From contig NZ_VAWB01000001.1 in assembly GCF_006148925.1 (NCBI RefSeq), forward strand, positions 1,082,001 through 1,146,000: 64,000 nt of DNA, in the 5' to 3' direction. Position 1 is the first letter of the stretch; each line of letters opens with the position of its first letter. Both the position numbers and the translations under genes were made by a program. Below, in pieces: positions 27,020 through 37,033 of the stretch. The notes under the pieces are model-generated. The model ran no database searches. It was not told the origin of the DNA and worked only from the letters and a program-made list of their open reading frames with translations. This stretch comes from Hyunsoonleella aestuarii (GTDB lineage Bacteria; Bacteroidota; Bacteroidia; Flavobacteriales; Flavobacteriaceae).

Positions 27020-29830
27020 ATGCTGCATATTAAACAAATATTAATTTGTTTTCTTTTTGGTTGCGTTACATTTATCTTTCAAGGACAGGAAAGACCGCCA
27101 ATTAATATATTTCTACCTGAACATTATGGTGGTGATTCACAGAACTGGTCTGTTTCCCAATCATCAGATAAATACATATATGTTGCAAACAACAAAGGGC
27201 TTTTAGAGTTTAATGGGTCTGCTTGGAATTTATATAAATCACCAAACCAAACAATTGTTCGTGCGGTTAGCGCATTAGATAGTATTGTTTACACCGGAAG
27301 TTATCGAGAATTTGGTTATTGGTTAAGGAATAAGGTTGGGTTTCTAGAGTATACATCACTTTCAGACAAACTAAATGTATCCTTTTTTGAAGATGAAGAG
27401 TTTTGGAATATAAAGCCTTATGACGATTGGGTTTTGTTTCAGTCCTTGAATCGTATACACGTATATAATAAAAATACGAACTCTTATAATACAATCACAT
27501 CTAAAACTAATATTTCAAGAATATTTGAAGCAGGTAATATATTTTATTACCAAGACATTGAGGATGGATTATATAAAATTGAACGAGGTAATGGTTTTTT
27601 GGTTTCTAATCATGAAGTTATAACGAATAATATTATTGTTAATATTTATGATTACGATGGTAAGTTATTGGTTCTTACTCAGGATGAAGGTTTTTATGTT
27701 TTAGATAACAATGAAGCTATTAAATGGAATATTCCTGCAAATAATGTTATTGAAAACGTTAGTGTATTTAGTAGTATTAAACTGCATGATAATAGTTATT
27801 TGTTAGGAACTATTTCAGATGGTATTATTAATATTTCCAATCAAGGAGTGGTTAATTATCAAATAAACAAGGAAAAGGGACTTGGTAATAATACGGTTTT
27901 GTCTCTATATGAAGATATAGATAATAATATTTGGTTGGGTTTAGATAACGGTATTAATTGTTTAAATACGGTCTCACCATATAGGTTTTATTACGACACA
28001 AACGGAAAATTAGGGAGTGTTCACGCATCTATAATTCATAATAACAATTTATATCTTGGTACAAATCAAGGATTGTTTTTTAAAGAGTTAAACAAGGGTG
28101 ATGAATTTCAATTTATAGACGGGACTCAAGGGCAAGTATGGTGTTTGGAAGAGATAAGAAATGAATTGTTTTGTGGCCATAATACAGGCACGTTTGTTAT
28201 AGAAGGGAATAAAGCTAAACAAATTTCGAAGGTTCAAGGAACATGGAAAATTAGATCAATTGATGAAAACACAATTATTCAAGGAAACTATAAAGGTTTA
28301 AATATTCTACAAAGGGTTAATGGTGTTTGGGGCTTTAGAAATAAGGTTGAAGGGTTTAATATATCGAGTAGGTATTTTGAGCTAGCAGATAATAATGAAA
28401 TTTTTGTCAACCATGAATACAAGGGTGTTTTTAGGCTCAAAACAGATGAACAATTACATAATGTAATCTCTTTTTATAAAGACTCCTTAGTTCAAAAAGG
28501 CAAATATTCAAGCTTAGTAAAACATAATAATAATATTTTATACACAAATAGTAAAGGAGTTTTTAAATTAGATAAAGTTAATAGAAACTTTAAAAAAGAC
28601 ACTCTTTTAAGCGGGCTTATATCTGCTAATGATTTTATTTCAGCGAAATTAGTTTCTGAACCTGGGACTAACAAATTGTGGAGTTTCTCTTCCAATAGAC
28701 TAAGCTATTTAGCAATAGGAGAACTTAGTGGAGTAAAAAAAATTCACCATGTTCCATTTTCATTGAGTTATATTAATGGTTTAGCCGGCTACGAAAATAT
28801 TTCACATATAAATGATGAACAATTTTTAATTGGCACACCTTCTGGTTATGCGATTTTAGATCTTAACAAGTTAGCAGAAAATGAACACCAAATACGAATC
28901 AATAATATAAAAGTTATTGATCATTCTAAAGAAGATATTGCGACTTTTGTTAAGCTTAGTACAGATAAAGAATTTTCTAATTCAGAAAACAGCGTACAAT
29001 TTTCTTATAGTTCCCCAGTGTTTTCAGCAGTTCAAGCCCCCCTTTATCAATATAAATTAGAGGGTTATTATAACTCATGGAGCGATTGGACAAATAAAGG
29101 AGACGTTGTGTTTGAAAACTTACCGTACGGCAATTATTTGTTTAAGGTAAGAGCTAAAATAGCAAATCGTGTTACGGATAATATTGCAGAATATAGTTTC
29201 ACAATACAAAGACCGTGGTATTTGTCTAACAAAGCATTAATACTTTATGCTGTTGGGTTATGGGTTTTTTCAGTTTTTATGCACAATCTATACAAAGGAT
29301 ATTATAAAAGGCAAAGAGAACGATTATTGCAAAAGTCGGCTAGGGAATTAGAACTTAAAGAATTAGAAAACAAACAGCAATTGATGCGGTTTAGAAATGA
29401 AAAACTAAGGGAAGACATTGACAATAAGAATCGGGAATTAGGTGTTTCTACCATGAATCTTATCAAGAAAAATGAATTCCTAAATGCTATTAAAAAAGAA
29501 CTTCAAGATTTAGAAAAGGATAAAGACTTGAAAAAAGTTATAAGAATTATAGACAGGAATTTAAACAACAACGACGATTGGAATTTATTCCAAGAAGCCT
29601 TTAACAATGCGGATAAAGATTTTTTAAAGAAAATAAAAGAACTACATCCTAGCTTAACATCTAATGACTTAAGACTTTGTGCCTATTTACGTCTCAATTT
29701 ATCTTCAAAAGAAATAGCCCCCTTGCTTAATATCTCACCCAGAAGCGTGGAGGTTAAACGCTACCGATTACGAAAAAAAATGGAATTACCGCACGAATCT
29801 AACCTTTCCGACTATATTTTAGAGGTTTAA
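27020..29830 (+). CDS. Membrane-bound one-component LuxR-type regulator with propeller sensor
   Basis: A 936-residue transcriptional regulator, probably the sensor for the adjacent laminarin locus. An N-terminal signal peptide (ends FQGQ) leads into a periplasmic beta-propeller (about 30-630) built of two-component-regulator-propeller-type repeats (DNNIWLGLDNGINCL). A Y_Y_Y/triple-tyrosine domain follows at about 655-735 (YKLEGYYNSWSDW) and one membrane helix at about 740-758. A cytosolic coiled coil (about 770-840) and a LuxR-type helix-turn-helix at about 880-930 (SKEIAPLLNISPRSVEVKRYRLRKKM) end the protein. Histidine kinase and receiver domains are absent, unlike hybrid two-component systems. 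It lies 230 bp upstream of susC in the same direction. Confidence 0.9.
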   Translation: MLHIKQILICFLFGCVTFIFQGQERPPINIFLPEHYGGDSQNWSVSQSSDKYIYVANNKGLLEFNGSAWNLYKSPNQTIVRAVSALDSIVYTGSYREFGYWLRNKVGFLEYTSLSDKLNVSFFEDEEFWNIKPYDDWVLFQSLNRIHVYNKNTNSYNTITSKTNISRIFEAGNIFYYQDIEDGLYKIERGNGFLVSNHEVITNNIIVNIYDYDGKLLVLTQDEGFYVLDNNEAIKWNIPANNVIENVSVFSSIKLHDNSYLLGTISDGIINISNQGVVNYQINKEKGLGNNTVLSLYEDIDNNIWLGLDNGINCLNTVSPYRFYYDTNGKLGSVHASIIHNNNLYLGTNQGLFFKELNKGDEFQFIDGTQGQVWCLEEIRNELFCGHNTGTFVIEGNKAKQISKVQGTWKIRSIDENTIIQGNYKGLNILQRVNGVWGFRNKVEGFNISSRYFELADNNEIFVNHEYKGVFRLKTDEQLHNVISFYKDSLVQKGKYSSLVKHNNNILYTNSKGVFKLDKVNRNFKKDTLLSGLISANDFISAKLVSEPGTNKLWSFSSNRLSYLAIGELSGVKKIHHVPFSLSYINGLAGYENISHINDEQFLIGTPSGYAILDLNKLAENEHQIRINNIKVIDHSKEDIATFVKLSTDKEFSNSENSVQFSYSSPVFSAVQAPLYQYKLEGYYNSWSDWTNKGDVVFENLPYGNYLFKVRAKIANRVTDNIAEYSFTIQRPWYLSNKALILYAVGLWVFSVFMHNLYKGYYKRQRERLLQKSARELELKELENKQQLMRFRNEKLREDIDNKNRELGVSTMNLIKKNEFLNAIKKELQDLEKDKDLKKVIRIIDRNLNNNDDWNLFQEAFNNADKDFLKKIKELHPSLTSNDLRLCAYLRLNLSSKEIAPLLNISPRSVEVKRYRLRKKMELPHESNLSDYILEV

Positions 29831-29853
29831 TATACACAACATATTACCTTTTC

Positions 29854-29875
29854 AACCAAACATTACCACAACATT
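29854..29875 (+). promoter_or_regulatory. Candidate operator A upstream of susC
   Basis: Tandem 11-mers AACCAAACATT and ACCACAACATT, about 185 bp before the susC start. A further CAACAT half-site lies exactly 32 bp upstream (29837-29842). The same arrangement recurs before the genes at 38009 and 62502. Confidence 0.6.
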
Positions 29876-29977
29876 TGCCCATTTTCACTGATTTTAGATT
29901 GTAACTTATAATTTGAAATCCTTAATAAATAGGTGTATTTCCTAAGTTTTCTTTAAAAAAAAAGTTAAAATTTTCTC

Positions 29978-29997
29978 TTGTATATTTTTTGTAGTGG
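29978..29997 (+). promoter_or_regulatory. Conserved promoter-like element upstream of susC
   Basis: A 20-bp element beginning TTGTATA and ending TTGTAGTGG, 63 bp before the susC ATG and 102 bp after operator A. It matches the element at 62394-62413 at 17 of 20 positions and the one at 37865-37884 well. It probably includes the -7 region. Confidence 0.55.
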
Positions 29998-30060
29998 CTA
30001 AAAGTTATTATTTATCAATCTTCAAAGTTAATTTGGGGCAAACTAAAAAACTAACTAAAT

Positions 30061-33033
30061 ATGAGACAAACTCTCTTAACAATTTTAACGGTATTTCTAT
30101 TTACCTCAGCCAACGCTCAAAGTGTTGACGTAAGTGGAAATGTCCAGGACAATACAGGATTTCCTATTCCAGGGGTCAATGTGCTTGTTAAAAACACTAC
30201 CAATGGGGCTGTAACTGACTTTGATGGAAACTTCACTGTTTCTGGGGTAGATATCGGTTCTGTTCTTATTTTCAGTTATATTGGCTATGTGTCGAAGGAG
30301 GTAATCGTGAATGATTCAACTAGTTTAGTTATTAAATTAGATGAAGACCTTGCTCAACTTGATGAAGTCATCGTAGTGGGTTATGGTACACAGAAAAAAA
30401 GTAATGTTGTCGGCTCGGTTGTAAGTGTGGACTTAGAAGAAGCAACAGCAACACCCACAACTAACGTATCAGAAATGCTAAGAGGTCGAGCTGCAGGTGT
30501 TCAGGTTAATTTAGCAGACGCAAGGCCCGGTGGAGATTCTAACATTGTAATTAGGGGTAGTGTTTCTGTTGCTCCAAATGGCAATGGACCACTTATTATT
30601 GTAGATGGACTACCTTTTGATAGCTTGAACGACATAGCTCCGGATGATATAGCTAATATAGAAGTATTAAAAGATGCCTCATCAACGGCTATTTATGGTT
30701 CTAGAGCATCTAATGGTGTCATTCTTGTAACAACCAAAAGAGGTAAGGCCGGTAAAATTCTAGTAAACTATCACGGTTATACAACTGTGCAAAGCTTAAC
30801 AAAAAACTTTAATCAATACACAGGTCAGCAATATATTGATTTAAAAAGGGAGGCGAATAGAAATAGATTTACAGGAGAATACCTTAGAGACGAAAATATT
30901 TTTACGCCTTTTGAATTAGAGGCTATAGACAACAAGGAATTTGTGGACTGGGAAGATTTAGTTTTAAGTGATGCGACGATACAAAGTCATGCTTTAAGTG
31001 TTACGGCTGGTAGCGAAAAAACAAAAGTTTTTTCAAGTATTAATTACTTCACTCAAGACGGTATTATACCAAATTCTGGATTTAATAGAGGGGCCTTTAA
31101 ATTAAACCTTGACCAGCAAATTAGTAACAAGTTAAACTTAAAAGCTATAATAAACTATCAAAACACTAATCAAGACAGAGAAACAGGTGGGCTTAACTTT
31201 ACGACAATTACGCCATTAGCTAGACCTTTCGACGAAAACGGTAAGCTTCTTAAGTTCTACTTGGGGCCAAACAACACAAGTGTCAATCCGTTGTGGGATC
31301 AACAAGAATCTACAGATGAGACCAAAATAAACTTAACAGATTTAAACCTTAGTTTAACGTATAACTTTACCCCTAACCTTTCTTATACCTTAAAAACTTT
31401 CTTAAGAAACAGAAACACAAATAGAGGTATATACCGTTCACTATCACATTCATCTGGAGACGAAGGTGTTGATGGACGCGCTTTTTTAGAGAATAGATTA
31501 TATAGACAATCTTTAATAGAAAATATTATAAACTATAAACCAGAAATAAATGACAAGCACAGCTTAGATTTTACGGCTGTTCATGCATTTGATGAACAAA
31601 GGGATGAATTTACACAAATCCAAAAAGCAGGATTTGCAAACGACGCCCTAGGGTTTAATGGTATCGGGACGAAATTACTGTCCGATGTTAGAAACGTTTC
31701 ACAAAGGCGATTAGTTTCTTTTTTAGGAAGGTTGAGATACGGATATTTAGACAAGTATTTATTTGAGGTTACAGCAAGGGCTGATGGGGCTTCTGTTTTT
31801 GCAGAGAATAATAAATGGGGATATTTTCCCGCGGCATCATTTGCATGGAAAATTCATAAAGAATCTTTCTTGGAAAACCTTGAAAGTATTAATGAGTTAA
31901 AACTTAGAATAAGTTATGGAGCAACAGGTAATCAAGGTATAAATTCTCTAGAGTCTTTAGGGAGAGCTGATGACACCCCATACATATTTGGAGGAGAGAC
32001 GGTAGCTGGTTTTGTCGCGTCCTCAAGATTGCCTAACCCAAATTTGAAGTGGGAAACAACAACAACATTTAATACTGGTTTAGATTTTAGACTGTTTAAT
32101 AATTTATTTGAGGGGACTATAGAGTATTATAAATCGAACACTAAAGATTTATTACTAGATCGCTCTATTGCAGGAACAACAGGTTTTGCTGTTACCCGTT
32201 TCAATGTAGGAGAAATAGAGAATAAAGGATTTGAAGTAACTCTTAATACAAACATTATTAGGAAAAATGATTTACGATGGTCTGTAGGGTTAGCGATTTC
32301 TAGTAATAATAATAAAGTTATTGCATTAACTGGAGAAACTGACAATGAGGGAAACCCTGTAGACATACCTTTAGGAGACGGTCGTCGCTTATCAATTGGC
32401 CAATCAATTAACAATATATGGTTACCAAAATATGACGGCATCTTTCAAGAGGGGGATGATATAGCTGGTTCAGGAACGCCATTGGCAAGTCCAGGAGACA
32501 TTAGAGTTATAGATCAAGATGGTAATGGTCAGATAGATGAAAGAGATAATGTATTTACCGAGGCAGATCCAGATTGGTATGGTTCTATTAACACGACATT
32601 AAACTACAAAGGGTTTGAGCTATTTGCAGATTTTTATATTCTTGAGGGAGCCACAAAATTAAACCCTGTTTTAGCAGATGGCGAACTTTGGAAAGGAGCA
32701 ATTAATGGTGTGCGTACTAAATACTACACTCCAGAAAGTCCATCAACTCAATACCCTAGACCAAAGCCAGACACACATGTACATCTGTTTTCATTTGCTG
32801 TACGAGACGCATCTTATGTGAGATTAAGAACACTTACTTTAGGCTATAACTTACCAGAAAAGACATTGTCTGGAATTGGGTTTAATAGCGCAAAAGTTTA
32901 CATGACAGGGACTAATTTATTCACATTTACAGATTACCAATCTTATAGTCCAGAACAAAACCCAATTGAAAATGGAAATAGTGCATTTCCAGAAACGAGA
33001 GCATTAACAGTAGGAGTTAAACTTGGCTTTTAA
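30061..33033 (+). CDS. SusC-type TonB-dependent outer-membrane receptor
   Basis: Outer-membrane importer of 990 residues for glycan oligosaccharides, energised by TonB. Parts in order are a signal peptide (1-19, ending ANAQ), a carboxypeptidase-regulatory-like domain (about 22-105), a TonB-box-like stretch LDEVIVVGYG (about 100-110), a plug domain (about 115-225) and a 22-strand barrel to the C-terminal Phe. The SusC signature around DASSTAIYGSRASNGVILVTTKRG is present at about 203-226. With SusD 15 bp downstream, it forms the uptake pair of a laminarin-type utilization locus. The glycan assignment comes from the surrounding GH16, GH17, GH30 and GH149 genes. Confidence 0.96.
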   Translation: MRQTLLTILTVFLFTSANAQSVDVSGNVQDNTGFPIPGVNVLVKNTTNGAVTDFDGNFTVSGVDIGSVLIFSYIGYVSKEVIVNDSTSLVIKLDEDLAQLDEVIVVGYGTQKKSNVVGSVVSVDLEEATATPTTNVSEMLRGRAAGVQVNLADARPGGDSNIVIRGSVSVAPNGNGPLIIVDGLPFDSLNDIAPDDIANIEVLKDASSTAIYGSRASNGVILVTTKRGKAGKILVNYHGYTTVQSLTKNFNQYTGQQYIDLKREANRNRFTGEYLRDENIFTPFELEAIDNKEFVDWEDLVLSDATIQSHALSVTAGSEKTKVFSSINYFTQDGIIPNSGFNRGAFKLNLDQQISNKLNLKAIINYQNTNQDRETGGLNFTTITPLARPFDENGKLLKFYLGPNNTSVNPLWDQQESTDETKINLTDLNLSLTYNFTPNLSYTLKTFLRNRNTNRGIYRSLSHSSGDEGVDGRAFLENRLYRQSLIENIINYKPEINDKHSLDFTAVHAFDEQRDEFTQIQKAGFANDALGFNGIGTKLLSDVRNVSQRRLVSFLGRLRYGYLDKYLFEVTARADGASVFAENNKWGYFPAASFAWKIHKESFLENLESINELKLRISYGATGNQGINSLESLGRADDTPYIFGGETVAGFVASSRLPNPNLKWETTTTFNTGLDFRLFNNLFEGTIEYYKSNTKDLLLDRSIAGTTGFAVTRFNVGEIENKGFEVTLNTNIIRKNDLRWSVGLAISSNNNKVIALTGETDNEGNPVDIPLGDGRRLSIGQSINNIWLPKYDGIFQEGDDIAGSGTPLASPGDIRVIDQDGNGQIDERDNVFTEADPDWYGSINTTLNYKGFELFADFYILEGATKLNPVLADGELWKGAINGVRTKYYTPESPSTQYPRPKPDTHVHLFSFAVRDASYVRLRTLTLGYNLPEKTLSGIGFNSAKVYMTGTNLFTFTDYQSYSPEQNPIENGNSAFPETRALTVGVKLGF

Positions 33034-33048
33034 ATAAAAAAATAAGAT

Positions 33049-34668
33049 ATGAAAACAATAGATAATATATTTCATTTTAAGAGAAGCGCGTTTATTCTCT
33101 TTGTAGTAGTACTTTTTTCTTTTTCGTGTAGCGATGAATTTTTGAAAGATGAATTACTTTCAGATACTTCTGTAGATTTTTTATACACTACACCAGAAGG
33201 ATTAGAGTCTGCGGTAGTTGGATTGTACACACTTAATCGTCAATTGTATGAGGACAGATCCTTAAATGGGGCCTATCCTTTAATACTTCAAGCAAAAAGC
33301 GATTTGGCGGTTGGTGTAACAGGAGAAGTGTCCTTGTATAGTAGACTGTTATGGGGGTTTAGCTTAGGTGATTTTGGTACAGCATCAGGTATTAATAAAT
33401 ACTGGGTTCATTATTATAAAATAGTAGACCGTAGTAATGCTATTATACAAGCAGCGGAAAACCTTGATGGTATTGATGAAGATAGAAAAAATCAAATTTT
33501 GTCAGAAGCAAAATGTATGAGAGCGAACTCTTTCTTCACTTTATATCGTCTTTTTAACAATATATTTGTTAACACCACCCCAACAAACCCAGATAATGCC
33601 TTTGATAAACCTCAGGATAAAACACCTAAAGAGGAGATATTTACCCTACTAAAGAGTGATTTAGATTTTGCGATTGCGAATTTAGATTATACCACGCCTG
33701 AGTTTGGGAGGTTTACACAAGGCACCGCAAGGCATATTCGAGCTAAGGTTGCGATGTGGGAAGAAGATTGGGCAGAAGCTGCAGCTCAAACGGACGCTAT
33801 AATAGAAAGCGGTAACCATAGTTTAGTGCCTACAACAAAAGAAGTTTTTGCAGGCGATTTAAACCATTCTGAAACTTTGTTTACCTCAAATTTTGAAAGA
33901 GAAACCATTGGCGGTGGTGGAGAGCATATTTTAAACTGGAATATCGTTTCAGAGTCTCATGCCGCAGACGGGGTTGTTCATTCCGTTGAAAACGGTGGCG
34001 CTGGAGTCGGGTTTCTATCGTTAAACGATTATGTAATTAATCTTTTAAACGAAGATCCTAATGATGATAGAAAAGATAATACCTATTATATTTTTGAATA
34101 TTTATACAATGATGAGTTATCATTACCTGCAGGTAAAAACATTGGTGACCCTCTTGATCTGTATGTTAATCATCCAACAGATCAAAACCAATTTATGTTG
34201 TATTACAGAAGGCAAAACCCTGGAGTAATTAAATTTCTTGATGAAAATGCCGAGCCAACAGATCGTGCGCACTACAAAAACATTATGGTTTATAGATTAG
34301 CTGAAACATATTTAATTGGCGCAGAAGCCCACATGATGTTGGGTGAAGACGTAAAAGCCTTAGAATACCTTAATGAGGTAAGAAACCGTGCAAATGCCGA
34401 ATCTAAAATCACTATTGATTTACAAACTATTTTGGATGAAAGGGCTAGAGAGTTAGCTTTTGAAGGGCAACGTTGGTTCACGTTAAAAAGGACTGGTAAG
34501 TTATTTGAATTCCTTATAGATCATATGAATAATGATAACCTGAATGAGTCCTATCCAGAAGGCAATCCTAAGGACATATTACGAGAGTATATGCAAAATT
34601 GGCCTATACCTCAAGAGCAGATTGGCCTATTGGGACCAAATTATCCACAGAATGATGGATATAATTAA
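33049..34668 (+). CDS. SusD-family surface glycan-binding lipoprotein
   Basis: Cell-surface lipoprotein of 539 residues that captures oligosaccharides and caps the SusC barrel. The signal peptide ends in the lipobox SFSCSD (Cys about 27). The family's N-terminal helical region (LSDTSVDFLYTTPEGLESAVVGLY) and the C-terminal pattern LDERARELAFEGQRWFTLKRTGKL (about 463-486) are both intact. Same operon as susC. Confidence 0.95.
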   Translation: MKTIDNIFHFKRSAFILFVVVLFSFSCSDEFLKDELLSDTSVDFLYTTPEGLESAVVGLYTLNRQLYEDRSLNGAYPLILQAKSDLAVGVTGEVSLYSRLLWGFSLGDFGTASGINKYWVHYYKIVDRSNAIIQAAENLDGIDEDRKNQILSEAKCMRANSFFTLYRLFNNIFVNTTPTNPDNAFDKPQDKTPKEEIFTLLKSDLDFAIANLDYTTPEFGRFTQGTARHIRAKVAMWEEDWAEAAAQTDAIIESGNHSLVPTTKEVFAGDLNHSETLFTSNFERETIGGGGEHILNWNIVSESHAADGVVHSVENGGAGVGFLSLNDYVINLLNEDPNDDRKDNTYYIFEYLYNDELSLPAGKNIGDPLDLYVNHPTDQNQFMLYYRRQNPGVIKFLDENAEPTDRAHYKNIMVYRLAETYLIGAEAHMMLGEDVKALEYLNEVRNRANAESKITIDLQTILDERARELAFEGQRWFTLKRTGKLFEFLIDHMNNDNLNESYPEGNPKDILREYMQNWPIPQEQIGLLGPNYPQNDGYN

Positions 34669-34701
34669 TTGCTAAGAATAATAAATTTAAAAATTAAAAA
34701 A

Positions 34702-36861
34702 ATGAAGAATAACACCATACATATTATGTTAAGATTTAATATCATGCCTTTCCTGATGTTAATATCATTTCTAGTGTCTGCGCTATTCACTTCTTGTGTT
34801 CAGGAAGATGATATTCCACCTGTTTCTGCTTATGTAGAACCGCCACCACCAGAACCTGGAGAAAATATAATAGAAGCACCAGTGTTTAGTGAGGTTCCTG
34901 TCGACTTTGAGACATCAAATCCGGAGTTTGAGAGTTTCGGAGAGTTAAACGGAGATGTAATTATTACAGTAGTTGAAAACCCAGTTTCTGGAGGAATTAA
35001 CACGTCAGGTAAAGTTGTAGAGGTGAAGTACTTGGCCGGAACGGAACCATGGGCTGGATTTTTCTTTGATTTAGCAGAGAAAGTTGATTTTTCTGTTAAT
35101 AGAACGATAAAAATAAAAGTGTATTCTCCTGAAGTTGGGCAGAATATTACGCTAAAATTAGAAGATATTGAAGACGCTAATGTTAACAAGGAAATACAAG
35201 CACTTACAACTGTTGCAAATGAATGGGAAGAACTGTCATTTATATTCTCTCCGGGGGATGATGCTAAATTTGATAAGGCGGTATTGTTCTTTAATTTCTT
35301 GGGAGATAAGGATGCAGATGTAACCCATTATTTTGATGATATCGTTCTTGTAGAAGGAGATGATACTGGTGGCGGAAATGACGAGGCACCAACTTCTGCG
35401 GCGCCAGCACCAATATTACCAGAAGCAGAAGTAATCTCAATTTATAGCGATGCATATACACCTATTACTGTAAGTGAATTACCAACAGAATGGTCTGGCT
35501 CAGGTTTTGAAGAAGTTCAAATTGAAGGCAATAATACCATTAGGTATTTCGATCTCGATTTTACAGGAATCGTAACAGATTATGGAAACCCTACCGATTT
35601 ATCATCTAAGAGTTTTGTGCATTTTGATTATTGGACTTCTGATGGCACAGAATTTGGAATTAAACTTGTAAACACAACTTATGGTGATGGTGACCCATTA
35701 AAAGAAGACTTGCAATCTGTAGGCACGGTATCGCAAGGTCAATGGGTAAGTGTGGATATTCCATTAGATGATTTTGCATTCGACAGATCTGGAGTCACTC
35801 AAATATTATTTGATAATTTGGCTGCCGAAAAGATTACGCTTTTCATAGACAACCTCTATTTCCACAATGGACAGCCTAATATGCCACTTACTGCAGCCCC
35901 TGCACCAACATTTGATGCTGCCAATGTAATCTCCATTTATAGCGATGCATATACGCCGATTACCGTAAGTGAATTACCAACAGAATGGTCTGGGTCTGGT
36001 TTTGAAGAAGTTCAAATTGAAGGAAACAATACCATCAAGTATTTCGATCTGGATTTCACAGGAATTGTAACTGACTATGGAAACCCAACTGATTTGACAA
36101 CTATGACCCACGTGCATTTTGATTACTGGACATTCGATGGGGTAGAGCTAGGAATTAAACTTGTAAACACAACTTATGGTGATGGTGACCCATTAAAAGA
36201 AGACTTGCAATCTGTAGGCACGGTATCGCAAGGGCAATGGGTAAGTGTGGATATTCCTTTAGACGATTTTGCGTTCGACAGATCTGGAGTCACTCAAATA
36301 TTATTAGATAATTTAGTGGTTGACGATGCAAGTATCACCGTTTATATAGATAATTTGTTTTTCTATAATGATCCAACAACACCAAATACGGCTGCTCCTG
36401 CACCAACTGTAGATGCAGCAAATGTGATATCAATTTATAGTGATGCATATACGCCGATTACCGTAAGTGAATTACCAACAGAATGGTCTGGGTCTGGTTT
36501 TGAAGAAGTTCAAATTGAAGGAAACAATACCATCAAGTATTTCGATCTGGATTTCACAGGAATTGTAACTGACTATGGAAACCCAACTGATTTGACAGCC
36601 ATGACTCACGTTCATTTTGATTACTGGACATTCGACGGAGTGGAGCTTGGGATTAAGCTTGTAAATACAACTTATGACCCTATCCAAGAGGACTTGGAAT
36701 CTGTAGGAACGGTAACCCAAGGACAATGGGTAAGTGTTGATATCCCATTAGATGATTTTGCATTCGACAGATCTGGAGTCACTCAAATATTATTCGATAA
36801 CTTAGTTGTTGACGATGCAAGTATAACTGTTTATATTGATAATCTTTATTTTTATAAGTAG
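34702..36861 (+). CDS. Surface glycan-binding lipoprotein with three near-identical modules
   Basis: A 719-residue lipoprotein in the SusE/F or SGBP position after susD. I choose the ATG at 34702 because the signal peptide and lipobox LFTSC start there; a TTG frame start at 34669 only adds a Lys-rich leader. A Pro-rich stalk (about 32-52) is followed by one beta-sandwich module (about 55-220). Three tandem modules then start at about 233, 398 and 563, each opening VISIYSDAYTPITVSELPT and closing with a DNLYF-type strand. The repeats are spaced 495 and 498 bp apart. Modules of this kind recur in the proteins at 41199 and 62502. Binding to beta-1,3-glucan is inferred from context. Confidence 0.88.
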   Translation: MKNNTIHIMLRFNIMPFLMLISFLVSALFTSCVQEDDIPPVSAYVEPPPPEPGENIIEAPVFSEVPVDFETSNPEFESFGELNGDVIITVVENPVSGGINTSGKVVEVKYLAGTEPWAGFFFDLAEKVDFSVNRTIKIKVYSPEVGQNITLKLEDIEDANVNKEIQALTTVANEWEELSFIFSPGDDAKFDKAVLFFNFLGDKDADVTHYFDDIVLVEGDDTGGGNDEAPTSAAPAPILPEAEVISIYSDAYTPITVSELPTEWSGSGFEEVQIEGNNTIRYFDLDFTGIVTDYGNPTDLSSKSFVHFDYWTSDGTEFGIKLVNTTYGDGDPLKEDLQSVGTVSQGQWVSVDIPLDDFAFDRSGVTQILFDNLAAEKITLFIDNLYFHNGQPNMPLTAAPAPTFDAANVISIYSDAYTPITVSELPTEWSGSGFEEVQIEGNNTIKYFDLDFTGIVTDYGNPTDLTTMTHVHFDYWTFDGVELGIKLVNTTYGDGDPLKEDLQSVGTVSQGQWVSVDIPLDDFAFDRSGVTQILLDNLVVDDASITVYIDNLFFYNDPTTPNTAAPAPTVDAANVISIYSDAYTPITVSELPTEWSGSGFEEVQIEGNNTIKYFDLDFTGIVTDYGNPTDLTAMTHVHFDYWTFDGVELGIKLVNTTYDPIQEDLESVGTVTQGQWVSVDIPLDDFAFDRSGVTQILFDNLVVDDASITVYIDNLYFYK
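35398..36858 (+). repeat. Three tandem ~495-bp coding repeats
   Basis: Three direct repeats with corresponding points at 35449, 35944 and 36442. Copies 2 and 3 share a run of 156 identical bases (35944-36099 and 36442-36597). Copies 1 and 2 share a different identical block of about 80 bases (from 35659 and 36156). This patchwork points to recent duplication or gene conversion. Confidence 0.92.
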
Positions 36862-36898
36862 TTAAAAATACAGTTAAATAAATATTTTTTTTAAGCTC

Positions 36899-36938
36899 AA
36901 ACCCCCTTCTTTATAACTTTAAAGAAGGGGGTTTTTTT
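36899..36938 (+). terminator. Strong Rho-independent terminator after unit 1
   Basis: A perfect 15-bp stem (36899-36913 with 36920-36934), a 6-base loop and a run of seven T. It closes susC-susD-SGBP. Confidence 0.95.
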
Positions 36939-37033
36939 ATTGTCCAATTCTCAATTATATTCTGCTAACAATATGTATTTCAAGTAAATTAGAAAATTCT
37001 GTTAGAAAAATTATTCCAACCTATTTTGCAATA

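Noticed and set aside
34669-34701. TTG start for the SusD-linked binding lipoprotein
   Set aside because: The added residues precede a proper lipoprotein signal that begins at the ATG at 34702.
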